Assembly (NCBI GenBank): GCA_009921985.1 | Contig: RFWS01000018.1 | Coordinates: 1-15,365, forward strand | Direction: 5' to 3' | Length of the DNA stretch: 15,365 nucleotides | Source of the DNA: a bacterium | Lineage (GTDB): Bacteria > Verrucomicrobiota > Verrucomicrobiia > Methylacidiphilales > Verrucolacustridaceae | Shown here: in pieces, positions 1 through 7,160 of the stretch | How the letters are laid out: every line of letters starts with the position of its first letter | Numbering within the stretch: position 1 is the stretch's first letter | Program-made: the position numbers and the translations under genes | The notes under the pieces: generated by a model | Told to the model about the DNA's origin: nothing | The model's database searches: none | Seen by the model: the letters and a program-made list of their open reading frames with translations, nothing else

Positions 1-411
1 GACATCACCCGCACCGTGGTGAAAGGCCGCCCTTCGGATGCCTTACATCATCTCCGTACCACCGTGGCCCAGGGGCAAAAAAGGGTCCTGCGTCATCTCC
101 GGCCGGGCCTGAACGGGCAAAGGGCCCAGGAGGATTTGCGGAACTGGTTCCGCCAACAGGGTTATCCCACCGAAATCCGCAAGGGCAGATGGTCGGGATT
201 TTTCCATGGAATTGGTCACGGCCTCGGGCTGGAGATCCACGAAGCTCCACGTTTTGCCGTGCCGAAGATTCCGACCGGATGCGTGCTCACGGTCGAACCC
301 GGTCTTTACGTGCCCGGCATGGGCGGGGTCAGGATCGAGGATGTGGTGCATCTCACCTCGGAAGGCTATCGGCGGTTGACCCGTTTCCCGGACGTTTGGC
401 AGATCGAATGA
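1..411 (+). CDS. M24 family Xaa-Pro aminopeptidase/dipeptidase, C-terminal part (5' end outside window)
   Basis: This is the C-terminal catalytic 'pita-bread' region of a metallopeptidase that removes residues N-terminal to proline. The frame is open from base 1 and ends at the TGA at 409-411. Four of the five dimetal ligands expected for M24 can be seen: the Asp of DITRT (codon 1 of the window), the His of GIGHGLGLEIHE (His codon at 217-219), the Glu of VEPGLYVPG, and the Glu of GVRIEDVV. The first Asp ligand and the N-terminal creatinase-like domain must lie upstream of the window. The stop overlaps the next start as ATGA, so the two genes are probably translationally coupled. I cannot separate PepP-type aminopeptidase from PepQ-type dipeptidase with only this part. 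The M24 family assignment is sure; the exact substrate is inferred. Confidence 0.93.
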   Translation, partial: DITRTVVKGRPSDALHHLRTTVAQGQKRVLRHLRPGLNGQRAQEDLRNWFRQQGYPTEIRKGRWSGFFHGIGHGLGLEIHEAPRFAVPKIPTGCVLTVEPGLYVPGMGGVRIEDVVHLTSEGYRRLTRFPDVWQIE

Positions 412-1499
412 AAGGCTTTTTCGTCTTTCTCACTCTTCTGACGGTGGCCACGACGCCGGCAGCCCAACCCCCGCCGAAAGAAAAACCTCCCACGCTGGAA
501 CAGGTCAACGAGGAGCTCCTGGCCAAATCAGCCCTGTTGGTGGATCCGCTCAGCGGCCAGGTTCTCTACGCACGAAATGTGGACGACACTTTTCCGCCCG
601 CCAGCACCGTCAAGCTGATGACCGCCTGGCTGGTCTACCAAAAAACCGGCGGCCAAGGGACCGTCCTTGTCCAAGCGGAGGACACCCGGGTGGAGCCTAG
701 CAGCGTTCCCTTGCGTCCGGGAGAGCGAGTTCCGGTATCCGAACTCCTCCGCTCCATCATCATCGGATCGGATAACGACAGCGCCCTCGCCTTGGCCCGG
801 ACCATCGCAGGATCCGAGAACCAATTCATCGATCAGATGAACCAGGAGGCCTTTCGGTTGGGCATGACCCGAACCCGCTTCTCTAACCCCCATGGTCTGC
901 CCGGTCCGGGCCAGCGCACCACCGCCCGCGACCTGATGGTTCTCTTTGATAACTTTTTATCCAAACCCGAACTCCGTCAGATTGCACAAACGCCTGTTTA
1001 TTTTCTTCGTACCGCGATCGGACTCCAAAGGATGCGAAACCACAACAAACTTCTCGGCGTTTATCCCGGCATGGGTCCGGCCAAGACCGGCTGGACCTAC
1101 GAAGCGCGGCATACATTTGCGGCTGCCGCCTCCCGCAACGGTCGCGAGCTCCGCCTGACCCTCCTAAAAAGCGCCAACAAATGGAAAGACACCCGCCTGC
1201 TCTTTGATTACGGCTTTGCCAACCTCCCGCCGGCTCTTTCCCCCACGGTCGCCTCTAAGCTGATTCATCCGCAGACGGACTCCACCCAGCCGAACTCCAA
1301 CCAGCCCGTGACGAACGATATTATCGTCCAATTGGAACCGATCACTTACACGGTTCGCAAGGGGGATTCTCTCAGCGGCATCGCCAAACGCTACCGGGTC
1401 GGCGTCGAGGATATCCTCCTGATCAACCCCATGGATGATCCCGATTTTCTCATCCCAGGACAGGTTCTGCGGATCCCCCAAAAACCAAAAACTCCTTAA
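408..1499 (+). CDS. D-alanyl-D-alanine carboxypeptidase (S11, PBP5/6-like) with C-terminal LysM domain
   Basis: This 363-aa periplasmic enzyme trims the terminal D-Ala from peptidoglycan pentapeptides. I chose the ATG at 408, which overlaps the previous stop, because it places a signal peptide (KGFFVFLTLLTVATTPAAQ) at residues 1-20. The frame stays open further upstream, but that part only shadows the peptidase gene. The serine penicillin-binding triad is complete: S66-T-V-K69 (nucleophile and general base), S121-D-N123 and K226-T-G228. A proline/glutamine/threonine-rich linker follows, then one LysM peptidoglycan-binding domain at about residues 312-358 (TYTVRKGDSLSGIAKRYRV at its start). 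Classical PBP5 instead ends in a beta domain and an amphipathic membrane anchor, and I do not see that anchor here. LysM probably replaces it by tethering the enzyme to the wall. The stop shares bases with the stop of the convergent lgt gene. Confidence 0.95.
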   Translation: MKGFFVFLTLLTVATTPAAQPPPKEKPPTLEQVNEELLAKSALLVDPLSGQVLYARNVDDTFPPASTVKLMTAWLVYQKTGGQGTVLVQAEDTRVEPSSVPLRPGERVPVSELLRSIIIGSDNDSALALARTIAGSENQFIDQMNQEAFRLGMTRTRFSNPHGLPGPGQRTTARDLMVLFDNFLSKPELRQIAQTPVYFLRTAIGLQRMRNHNKLLGVYPGMGPAKTGWTYEARHTFAAAASRNGRELRLTLLKSANKWKDTRLLFDYGFANLPPALSPTVASKLIHPQTDSTQPNSNQPVTNDIIVQLEPITYTVRKGDSLSGIAKRYRVGVEDILLINPMDDPDFLIPGQVLRIPQKPKTP

Positions 1500-2293
1500 C
1501 CTCTCTTTCTCCGAAAGAACCATATTCCTGCTCCTAACACCACCAACCCCACCGAAAACCACTGGCCTCGGCTGAGGCCCACCAACAAGGGATCCCCCCG
1601 ATCCGGTTCCCGGAACATCTCCAACGCGATACGAATCAACCCATAAACCATAAAAAAAGCGGCCGCCACCCGTCCGCTGGGCTGCAGATTTTTTGAGCGC
1701 AGCCCCAACATGAGCAGCCCCAAGAACAATCCCTCGCCTAAGGCTTCGTACAGCTGAGAGGGATGTCGGGGGATTTGCAGACCAGCCTCCGGAAAAATGA
1801 CCGCCCAAGGAACCTGGCTCGCCCGACCCCAGAGTTCCCCGTTGATGAAGTTGGCGATTCGGCCGAGAAAAATCCCCGCGGGGGCCAGCACGGCCGCATT
1901 GTCCGCCACCGCCCATCCATCCACTTTTGCCCGTTTGGCCCAGATCAGAAACCCAGCCAAGGCACCGAAAATCCCGCCATGGCTGGCCATCCCGCGAAGG
2001 CCTCCGTGCCAAAAGGCGATCACACTGACGGGGTTACGGATGGTTTCGGCCCAATCGTACAAAAGACAGTACCCCAGACGCCCTCCAAGCAACACGCCCA
2101 GGACCGTGGAAAAAAGAAGTTCAGATATTTGGTGGTCGTTTAAGGAGGACCATCCCTTTTGCCGGAACCATCGCAGGCCGTAATACCAGGCCAAAAATCC
2201 AGCCACATAGGCCAACCCGTAGTACCGGATTCCCCACCCCCCACCAAACTCGATGAGGAACGGATTCAGATCGTGGATGTAGTAACCGGGCAT
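1496..2293 (-). CDS. lgt: Prolipoprotein diacylglyceryl transferase
   Basis: Lgt is an inner-membrane enzyme that moves a diacylglyceryl group from phosphatidylglycerol to the lipobox cysteine, the first step of lipoprotein maturation. The protein is 265 aa, the usual family length, and has about seven hydrophobic segments. The family signature GRIANFINGELWG is at residues 144-156, with R145 matching the essential Arg of E. coli Lgt. H105 in GMASHGG and R221 in YGLIRIALEMFREPD match the other conserved catalytic-site positions. The C-terminus is the typical short basic tail (FFRRKRG). The ATG at 2293 gives the standard start just before the first hydrophobic stretch, although no strong Shine-Dalgarno sequence precedes it. 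The gene is monocistronic: a strong stem-loop lies upstream at 2339-2371, and its 3' end overlaps the convergent carboxypeptidase by 4 bases. Confidence 0.97.
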   Translation of the reverse strand: MPGYYIHDLNPFLIEFGGGWGIRYYGLAYVAGFLAWYYGLRWFRQKGWSSLNDHQISELLFSTVLGVLLGGRLGYCLLYDWAETIRNPVSVIAFWHGGLRGMASHGGIFGALAGFLIWAKRAKVDGWAVADNAAVLAPAGIFLGRIANFINGELWGRASQVPWAVIFPEAGLQIPRHPSQLYEALGEGLFLGLLMLGLRSKNLQPSGRVAAAFFMVYGLIRIALEMFREPDRGDPLLVGLSRGQWFSVGLVVLGAGIWFFRRKRG

Positions 2294-2338
2294 TTAAAAA
2301 AGGTAGGGCTCAGCATCCCGGCGGGCCGAACAGAAAAT

Positions 2339-2371
2339 AAAAAGGGCGGCCATTTCGGGCCGCCCTTTTTT
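2339..2371 (-). terminator. Intrinsic terminator (GC-rich stem, A/T tracts on both sides)
   Basis: The arms GGGCGGCC (2344-2351) and GGCCGCCC (2358-2365) form a perfect 8-bp stem with a 6-base loop, extended by A-T pairs to about 13 bp. On the minus strand the stem is followed by TTTTTATTTT. That fits termination of the small secreted gene ending at 2391, and it insulates lgt. A T run on the other side means it could also stop plus-strand transcription that reads through from the left. Confidence 0.9.
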
Positions 2372-2390
2372 CAAAACCTGGATGTTTGTC

Positions 2391-2696
2391 TTATTTGTCG
2401 CCGAAATCCCCGAGGCTACGGGTGAAGGTCCACTCGCCGGGGGTCATCACGAGGGTGTCCCAAGCTTCATCGACGCATTCCGCCATCGCCACGAAAGGCG
2501 ACACGACCACGAAGGCCGCAAAGCCAATGGTGGTTCCAGCCAGACCGGCCGGGCGGGCAAACAGAAGATCAGGCACGGCGAGAGCCGGATCGGCGACGGC
2601 ATCGCCGCTGCTTCCCTTGGAACCGGTATCAGCCATGGCCAAGGGAGAGGCCAGAGCGATGACTGTTAGAATCGCCACACGGAGGGTGTTTTTCAT
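2391..2696 (-). CDS. Small secreted protein of unknown function (101 aa)
   Basis: The ATG at 2696 gives a clear signal peptide (MKNTLRVAILTVIALASPLAMA, cut before DTG). The frame is open upstream for 27 more codons, but that extension lacks a signal peptide and ends in intergenic-type sequence, so I rejected it. The mature part is about 79 aa. It has the pattern 'RPxGL..T.IGFAAFVVVSPF......VDEAWDTLVMTPGEWTFTRSLG', with a short hydrophobic central segment and a TF-R-xLG end. From memory this resembles a family of roughly 100-aa exported proteins with a repeated 'RP-G' box, sometimes annotated loosely as 'multidrug transporter' without experimental support. I would not assign that function. The spacing and following terminator indicate a stand-alone gene. 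The upstream sequence is AT-rich with no clear Shine-Dalgarno sequence. Confidence 0.78.
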   Translation of the reverse strand: MKNTLRVAILTVIALASPLAMADTGSKGSSGDAVADPALAVPDLLFARPAGLAGTTIGFAAFVVVSPFVAMAECVDEAWDTLVMTPGEWTFTRSLGDFGDK

Positions 2697-2812
2697 AATA
2701 ATATTTTTAGAAACGAGAGCCGAGTGAGTCAACCATTCTTTTCCAGGGATCGGATGGCCCAGAGATTTTGCCGTCACCCAGAACTGGGGTTTTGGGACCC
2801 CAATGCGAATCC

Positions 2813-3415
2813 TTAATTTCCTCTTGGCCCAAAGGGAACTCCGTTCGTGTCCTGTCTCTCAGGCCTTGGTCCACGAGGCTTGGATCCGGCATGGGGTTCT
2901 TGGGGTGGAAGGGGATCCACGTCAGCGGATGCCCCATCTGTCATGTCGAGATACCCGCCTCGACCCGATTTGCAGGCCCGAAAGATGGCGATGATTTTCT
3001 TCCTAGCCCCGGAACTTGCCTGCCCGGATTTAATCGAGTGTGTCTCACTGAAGCGATTCACCTCGGATGCCGGAACCCGCACCACGATGCCGCCCGCAAA
3101 ATCGCTCTCCGGACGAGGACCATGCGACCCAAGGCCTCCCCCGAGACCTGGTCCACCCCCACCACGCGAAGAGTCGTCAGCCGTCACAACCCAAAACTCA
3201 CTGAAATGTCTTTGCTTATCAATATGAGCAGCGGGAAATTTTACCCCTTGAACAAAGACAAAAACCTTTTGCCCATCATATTTGGCGGGGGCAGCCTGGA
3301 CTTCCTGTGCAGTAACCTGCCTTTGGGCCCATGACAAGGGTGCCCCGGCGAAAACCAAAGCCAAAATGAGACCCAAGAGCTTAAGGGGGGGGAATTCCAC
3401 TCCTTGGTTCTGCAC
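2813..3415 (-). CDS. Hypothetical secreted protein, glycine/proline-rich (200 aa)
   Basis: I do not recognise this protein. It begins at a GTG (3415-3413); no ATG lies between the hisB stop and the signal peptide. An AGGG about 9 bases upstream of the GTG could serve as ribosome binding site. Residues 11-30 (KLLGLILALVFAGAPLSWAQ) form a signal peptide. The mature protein starts with a conserved-looking stretch, AAPAKYDGQKVFVFVQGVKF, whose 'P-KYDG-KV-V-VQG' pattern recalls small OB-fold-like beta domains (inference only). A Gly-rich insert (GGGGPGLGGGLGS) follows, then a second beta-like part and a disordered Pro/Arg/Gly-rich tail. An 8-base G tract (3385-3392) lies in codons 8-11, so the exact start is sensitive to indels. 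It follows hisB on the same strand by 45 bases and could be read from the same transcript. Confidence 0.65.
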   Translation of the reverse strand: MQNQGVEFPPLKLLGLILALVFAGAPLSWAQRQVTAQEVQAAPAKYDGQKVFVFVQGVKFPAAHIDKQRHFSEFWVVTADDSSRGGGGPGLGGGLGSHGPRPESDFAGGIVVRVPASEVNRFSETHSIKSGQASSGARKKIIAIFRACKSGRGGYLDMTDGASADVDPLPPQEPHAGSKPRGPRPERQDTNGVPFGPRGN

Positions 3416-3429
3416 CTGAAACGACCCTG

Positions 3430-3454
3430 CCGAAAGAATAATTTTTTCCTTCGG
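3430..3454 (-). terminator. Stem-loop after hisB, possible weak terminator
   Basis: The arms at 3430-3438 and 3446-3454 form a 9-bp stem with one G-U pair and a 7-base A/T loop. It sits directly between the hisB stop and the next start on the same strand. There is no T tract after it on the minus strand, so termination is only possible, not shown. It may instead be an mRNA-stabilising 3' structure. Confidence 0.35.
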
Positions 3455-3460
3455 GATCCC

Positions 3461-4057
3461 TTAAATCCTGCCCTTCGTGCTTGGCACGCCCTTCACTCTG
3501 GCATCCCGGCGAACAGCTTCCTCGAGCGCCTTGGCCAGCGCCTTGAAAATCGCCTCAATTTGATGGTGAACGTCACGGCCGTAAAGAACCTCCGCGTGTA
3601 GATTCATCCCTCCCTGCACGGACAGCGCTCGTAAAAATTCCTCCACCAGTTGCGCCGGAAAGTTCCCCACCTTACCCCGCTGGCTCAACCCGCGGAGTTC
3701 CAGATAGGGTCGTCCGCTCAGATCGATCACCACGCGGGCCAGCGTCTCGTCCATCGGGACGTGCGCCGTCCCATACCTCCGGATTCCTTCTTTCTTTCCC
3801 AAGGCCGCGGTCAGCGCCTGCCCCAACACGATGCCAACATCCTCCACCGTGTGGTGCAAATCCACGTCGAGATCGCCTCTGGCTTTCACTTCCAGATCAA
3901 ACAACCCATGCCGGGCGAATAGGTTCAGCATGTGGTCGAAGAAAGGAATCCCTGTCTTCACCTTGGCCACACCTTTGCCGTCCAGACCGAGCTTCACGGA
4001 AATCTCCGTCTCGCTCGTCTTGCGAAATTTTTTGGCCTGCCGTTTGGCTTTGTTCAT
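3461..4057 (-). CDS. hisB: Imidazoleglycerol-phosphate dehydratase
   Basis: HisB converts imidazole glycerol phosphate to imidazole acetol phosphate in histidine synthesis. The protein is 198 aa, the length of the monofunctional dehydratase, with no histidinol-phosphatase domain fused. The Mn-binding motifs are present in order: GIPFFDHMLNLFARHG, DLHHTVEDVGI, HVPMDETLARVVIDLSGRPY and GRDVHHQIEAIFKALAKAL. I chose the ATG at 4057 because it overlaps the hisD stop (ATGA) and gives the normal N-terminus (basic leader, then T-ETEISVKL). The frame is open further upstream only as a shadow of hisD. The overlap suggests translational coupling to hisD. The C-terminus has a short basic extension (RRDARVKGVPSTKGRI). 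Confidence 0.97.
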   Translation of the reverse strand: MNKAKRQAKKFRKTSETEISVKLGLDGKGVAKVKTGIPFFDHMLNLFARHGLFDLEVKARGDLDVDLHHTVEDVGIVLGQALTAALGKKEGIRRYGTAHVPMDETLARVVIDLSGRPYLELRGLSQRGKVGNFPAQLVEEFLRALSVQGGMNLHAEVLYGRDVHHQIEAIFKALAKALEEAVRRDARVKGVPSTKGRI

Positions 4058-5316
4058 GAGAGCCGAGTCTCGACCGAATCCGCGTGGGCGTCGAGTCGCT
4101 CCAACCGGGCCAGCAACCCGACCGTTCTGGCCGATTTTCTCACCGCGGCGGCTGCGTACTCCACCACGCTCACCCGCTTCACGAAATCCTCCACCCGGAG
4201 ACCGGAAAAAACCCGCCCGGCCCCACCCGTCGGTAGGGTGTGACTGGGCCCGGAGAGATAGTCTCCCAGCGCCACCGCCGAGTGGTTCCCAATAAAAACC
4301 GCACCCGCACAGCGGATCTTCTTGGCCAGCACCTTGGCTCCGCGGCACTGCAGGGCAAGATGCTCGGGCGCGATCGCCTCAGCCAATTCCACCGCCTGCT
4401 TTAAATTCTTGGTCCGCACCAAAGTCGCGCCCTTCGAAAGAACGCCCCGGAGATATTCGGCCCGGGGCTTCTCTCCGCTCTGATTAAGCACCTCGGCCAG
4501 CACCTTGCCCAGAAAGAGGAAAGACGGAGTTAGGAGAAAGATCTGGCTACCCGGGCCGTGTTCCGCCTGCGCCACCAAATCCGCTGCCACCCAGTCCGCC
4601 CGGGCACTTTCATCCGCCACCACGGCGATCTCACTGGGCCCGGGTAAAAGATCAATGCCCACCCGACCAAACAGTTGCCGTTTGGCCTCCACCACCCAGG
4701 CGCTCCCCGGGCCGCAGATCTTTTCCACCGGCCGGATTGTTTCCGTTCCATACGCCATCGCCGCCACGGCCTGCGCCCCACCCACCTGGTAAATCTCCGT
4801 CGCCCCAGTTTTTTGGAGCGCCCAGCCCAGCACTGGATTCACCGGACCGGGCGTGCAGGCCACAATTTCCTTCACCCCAGCGACCCGGGCCAGCACCACG
4901 GTCATCAGTGCCGTGGAAACCAGCGGTGCCGTCCCCCCCGGAACATAAACCCCTACCCGGCCCAACGCCGGAAAGTTCTCGCCCACGCTTGCCCCCTGCC
5001 GGTTTCTTCGGGACCAATCTTTAGGACGGGTGGCCTTGGCAAAGTCGACAATATTGGCCTCGGCCGCAGCCAACGCCGCCCGAATTTTTGCGGGTGGGGC
5101 GCGGAAGTTGCCCTGGACCCGCAGGGTCGCCTTGGAAATTTTCTTTTTCGTGAAGCGGTTGTGGATTCGGACCAAGGCGGTGTCCCCGCCCTTTTCCACC
5201 TCACGGAGGATTTTTTCCACGACGGAACGCACCTTGGCTTCGGGTATCGGCCGTCGGGTCAGCAGACCCAGAACCTTGGCAAAATCTTTCGGCCGGCGGC
5301 TGTCGAGGATTCTCAT
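4054..5316 (-). CDS. hisD: Histidinol dehydrogenase
   Basis: HisD carries out the last two steps of histidine synthesis, oxidising L-histidinol to L-histidine with two NAD and a Zn ion. The protein is 420 aa, close to the family norm. Visible motifs are GRVGVYVPGGTAPLVSTALM, the signature region around GIDLLPGPSEIAVVADE, the Zn ligands Gln and His in VAQAEHGPGSQ, the Asp in ALGDYLSGPSHTLPTGG, and the C-terminal His in LDAHADSVETR. The ATG at 5316 is preceded by GGGAG and starts one base after the guaA stop. A longer in-frame reading upstream overlaps guaA and is rejected. The downstream hisB start overlaps the stop, so guaA, hisD and hisB are probably one transcript. Confidence 0.97.
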   Translation of the reverse strand: MRILDSRRPKDFAKVLGLLTRRPIPEAKVRSVVEKILREVEKGGDTALVRIHNRFTKKKISKATLRVQGNFRAPPAKIRAALAAAEANIVDFAKATRPKDWSRRNRQGASVGENFPALGRVGVYVPGGTAPLVSTALMTVVLARVAGVKEIVACTPGPVNPVLGWALQKTGATEIYQVGGAQAVAAMAYGTETIRPVEKICGPGSAWVVEAKRQLFGRVGIDLLPGPSEIAVVADESARADWVAADLVAQAEHGPGSQIFLLTPSFLFLGKVLAEVLNQSGEKPRAEYLRGVLSKGATLVRTKNLKQAVELAEAIAPEHLALQCRGAKVLAKKIRCAGAVFIGNHSAVALGDYLSGPSHTLPTGGAGRVFSGLRVEDFVKRVSVVEYAAAAVRKSARTVGLLARLERLDAHADSVETRLS

Positions 5317-5317
5317 C

Positions 5318-6877
5318 TTACTCCCACTCGATTGTGGCGGGCGGTTTGGAACTAACGTCGAGCACAACCCGGTTGATGCCCTTCACCTCGTTGCAGATGC
5401 GGTTCGAGATCCGGCCGAGCAAGTCGCCGGGCAGTCGAACCCAGTCGGCTGTCATGCCGTCCTTGCTCTCCACTGCCCGGATGGCGATGGCGTTGTCGTA
5501 GGTGCGTTCGTCCCCCATCACGCCCACGCTCCGGCAAGGAAGCAGGACGGCGAAGCTTTGCCAGATCCGGTAGTACCAGCCTGCCTGTTTCATCTCCTCC
5601 ACCACAATCGCATCCGCTTCCCGCAGGATCGACAATTTCTTCTCGTCGATCGCCCCCAGACACCGCACCGCCAAGCCCGGCCCAGGAAACGGTTGCCGCC
5701 AGACCATTTCCTTGGGCAACCCCAACACGCGCCCGACCTCACGCACCTCGTCCTTGAACAGCTGGCGCAGCGGTTCGACCAGCTCGAGTTTCATCCGCTT
5801 CGGCAAGCCGCCGACGTTGTGATGGCTCTTGATCAGCGCGGCCGGATTTCCCGCGATCGGCACACTCTCAATGACGTCGGGATACAGCGTTCCCTGCCCG
5901 AGGAACCGGGCACCCCGGCCCACCCGGAGGGCGGATTTTTCAAACACCTTGATGAATTCGCGCCCGATGATTTTCCGTTTCCGTTCAGGATCGGACACAC
6001 CCTTCAGTCGGCGCAGGAACTGGTTGCGGGCATCCACCACGGTGAGATGGAGGTCCATGTGCCGGCCAAAAATTTTTCGGACACTTTCCGTCTCTCCTTT
6101 TCGCAGGAGACCGTTGTCCACAAAGATGCAGTAGAGCTGCCGCCCGATCGCCTTGGCGAGCAACGCCGCCGCCACTGAGGAGTCCACACCCCCGCTGAGC
6201 CCGAGAATGACGCGATGCGGACCCACCTGCTGCCGGATCTCGTGAATACTGCGCCGAACGAAGGAGCCCATCGTCCAAGTTCCCTGACAACCGCAGACCT
6301 TGCGCAGGAAATTGGCCAGAATCTCTTGGCCGCGGGGGGTGTGGGAGACTTCCGGATGAAACTGGAGGCCATAGATGTTTTCCTTGCGAACCACGGCGTA
6401 GGGGCTGTTCTCCGTGGTGGCGACGGATTCAAAACCTTTCGGAAGCCTGGTGACGCGGTCTCCGTGGCTGTTCCAGATCTCCAGATTTTTAGGCAACCCC
6501 CTGAAGAGCTCCGAGGCTCGGCAACGACAGAGAATTCCACGACCATATTCGCGACGGGTGCCACGGGCGACTTCCCCACCGAACTCTTTCACCAAAAGTT
6601 GCATGCCATAACAAATCCCAAGGATGGGAATCCCTAAATGAAAAATGCCCCGATCCATCTTGGGGGCCTTAGGGGCATAGACGCTGGCCGGACCCCCGCT
6701 TAGGATGATACCAAGGGGACGGAGAGAAAGCACTTCGCCAGCAGAAATGGTGTGAGGAACGATTTCAGAAAAAACATGCGCCTCGCGAACCCGGCGGGCG
6801 ATGACCTGGGTGTACTGGGAGCCAAAATCAAGGATCAGAATCCTGTCCTGAATTCCGTTCGAACTCTCTGATTTCAA
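5318..6877 (-). CDS. guaA: GMP synthase (glutamine-hydrolysing)
   Basis: GuaA converts XMP to GMP using ATP and the amide of glutamine. An N-terminal class I amidotransferase begins at RILILDFGSQYTQVIARRVRE. Its nucleophile is the Cys of GICYGMQLL (residue 89 from the chosen start; Cys86 in E. coli), with His and Glu in GLQFHPEVSHT. The ATP-pyrophosphatase domain carries the P-loop LGLSGGVDSSVAAALL. The C-terminal dimerisation domain ends in the classic SSKPPATIEWE. No ATG precedes the first beta strand. The TTG at 6877 gives 519 aa, the usual length. A TTG at 6964 would add 29 residues that match nothing I know in GuaA. The gene is therefore certain but the start is only probable. hisD follows after one base. 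tRNA-Leu and a tRNA-like remnant lie upstream on the same strand. Confidence 0.93.
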   Translation of the reverse strand: MKSESSNGIQDRILILDFGSQYTQVIARRVREAHVFSEIVPHTISAGEVLSLRPLGIILSGGPASVYAPKAPKMDRGIFHLGIPILGICYGMQLLVKEFGGEVARGTRREYGRGILCRCRASELFRGLPKNLEIWNSHGDRVTRLPKGFESVATTENSPYAVVRKENIYGLQFHPEVSHTPRGQEILANFLRKVCGCQGTWTMGSFVRRSIHEIRQQVGPHRVILGLSGGVDSSVAAALLAKAIGRQLYCIFVDNGLLRKGETESVRKIFGRHMDLHLTVVDARNQFLRRLKGVSDPERKRKIIGREFIKVFEKSALRVGRGARFLGQGTLYPDVIESVPIAGNPAALIKSHHNVGGLPKRMKLELVEPLRQLFKDEVREVGRVLGLPKEMVWRQPFPGPGLAVRCLGAIDEKKLSILREADAIVVEEMKQAGWYYRIWQSFAVLLPCRSVGVMGDERTYDNAIAIRAVESKDGMTADWVRLPGDLLGRISNRICNEVKGINRVVLDVSSKPPATIEWE

Positions 6878-6982
6878 GCGAACTACTTCACCGATCCGAC
6901 CCCAATCGTCAAGACGGACCCACCAACCTGTTCGCAAAATCTTTTGAATATCGAGTTTATCCAAAGCCCGCGGACGGCTTTA

Positions 6983-7056
6983 TGCGTTCGAGAGGATTTG
7001 CGCCCTCGTTGACCCCCCCCGCGCTAATCCGTTATCGCCTCCGGCGGGTGGAACAC
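6983..7056 (-). pseudogene. Degenerate tRNA-like sequence (copy of the tRNA-Leu 3' end)
   Basis: This 74-base stretch just downstream of tRNA-Leu ends in 19 bases (6983-7001) that match the tRNA-Leu 3' end (7071-7089) at about 18 positions. Its two ends can form an acceptor stem (GUGUUC with GAACGC, one G-U pair) and leave a discriminator A, so it is tRNA-sized. It does not fold as a working tRNA: the T loop lacks UUC, no proper D or anticodon stem forms, and the middle contains an 8-base G run (C tract at 7013-7020 on plus). I read it as a decayed tandem tRNA or a trace of an integration site. It does not encode CCA. Confidence 0.5.
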
Positions 7057-7070
7057 TCTTGCTTACTTCG

Positions 7071-7151
7071 TGCGCTCGAGAGGATTTGAACCTCCACGGG
7101 TTGCCCCACTAGAACCTGAATCTAGCGCGTCTGCCATTTCGCCACGAGCGC
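7071..7151 (-). tRNA. tRNA-Leu (anticodon CAG)
   Basis: The 7-bp acceptor stem GCGCUCG/CGAGCGC is perfect, with discriminator A. The D arm is followed by the anticodon stem CUAGA/UCUAG enclosing the loop UUCAGGU, giving anticodon CAG, which reads CUG leucine codons. A short class II variable arm (GGGG-CAA-CCCG) and a T arm with UUCAAAU follow. Class II architecture agrees with leucine. CCA is not encoded. Length is 81 bases, slightly short for tRNA-Leu because of the small variable arm. Confidence 0.96.
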
Positions 7152-7160
7152 GACCCTGAA

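Noticed and set aside
2785..2802. Stem-loop TGGGGT/ACCCCA after the secreted protein gene ending at 2813
   Set aside because: The 6-bp stem has no following T tract on either strand, so I could not support it as a terminator.
5030..6178. Long open frame on the plus strand antisense to guaA and hisD
   Set aside because: It mirrors conserved guaA/hisD codons, has no recognisable domain and reads as low-complexity shadow sequence.
6963..6981. Stem-loop AAAGCC/GGCTTT between the tRNA remnant and guaA as a tRNA terminator
   Set aside because: The stem is 6 bp and no T run follows on the minus strand.
6983..7070. A serine-type tRNA on the plus strand, suggested by GCTAATCCGTT
   Set aside because: No acceptor or T stem could be closed around it and there is no T loop UUC, so only the minus-strand tRNA-like remnant is kept.
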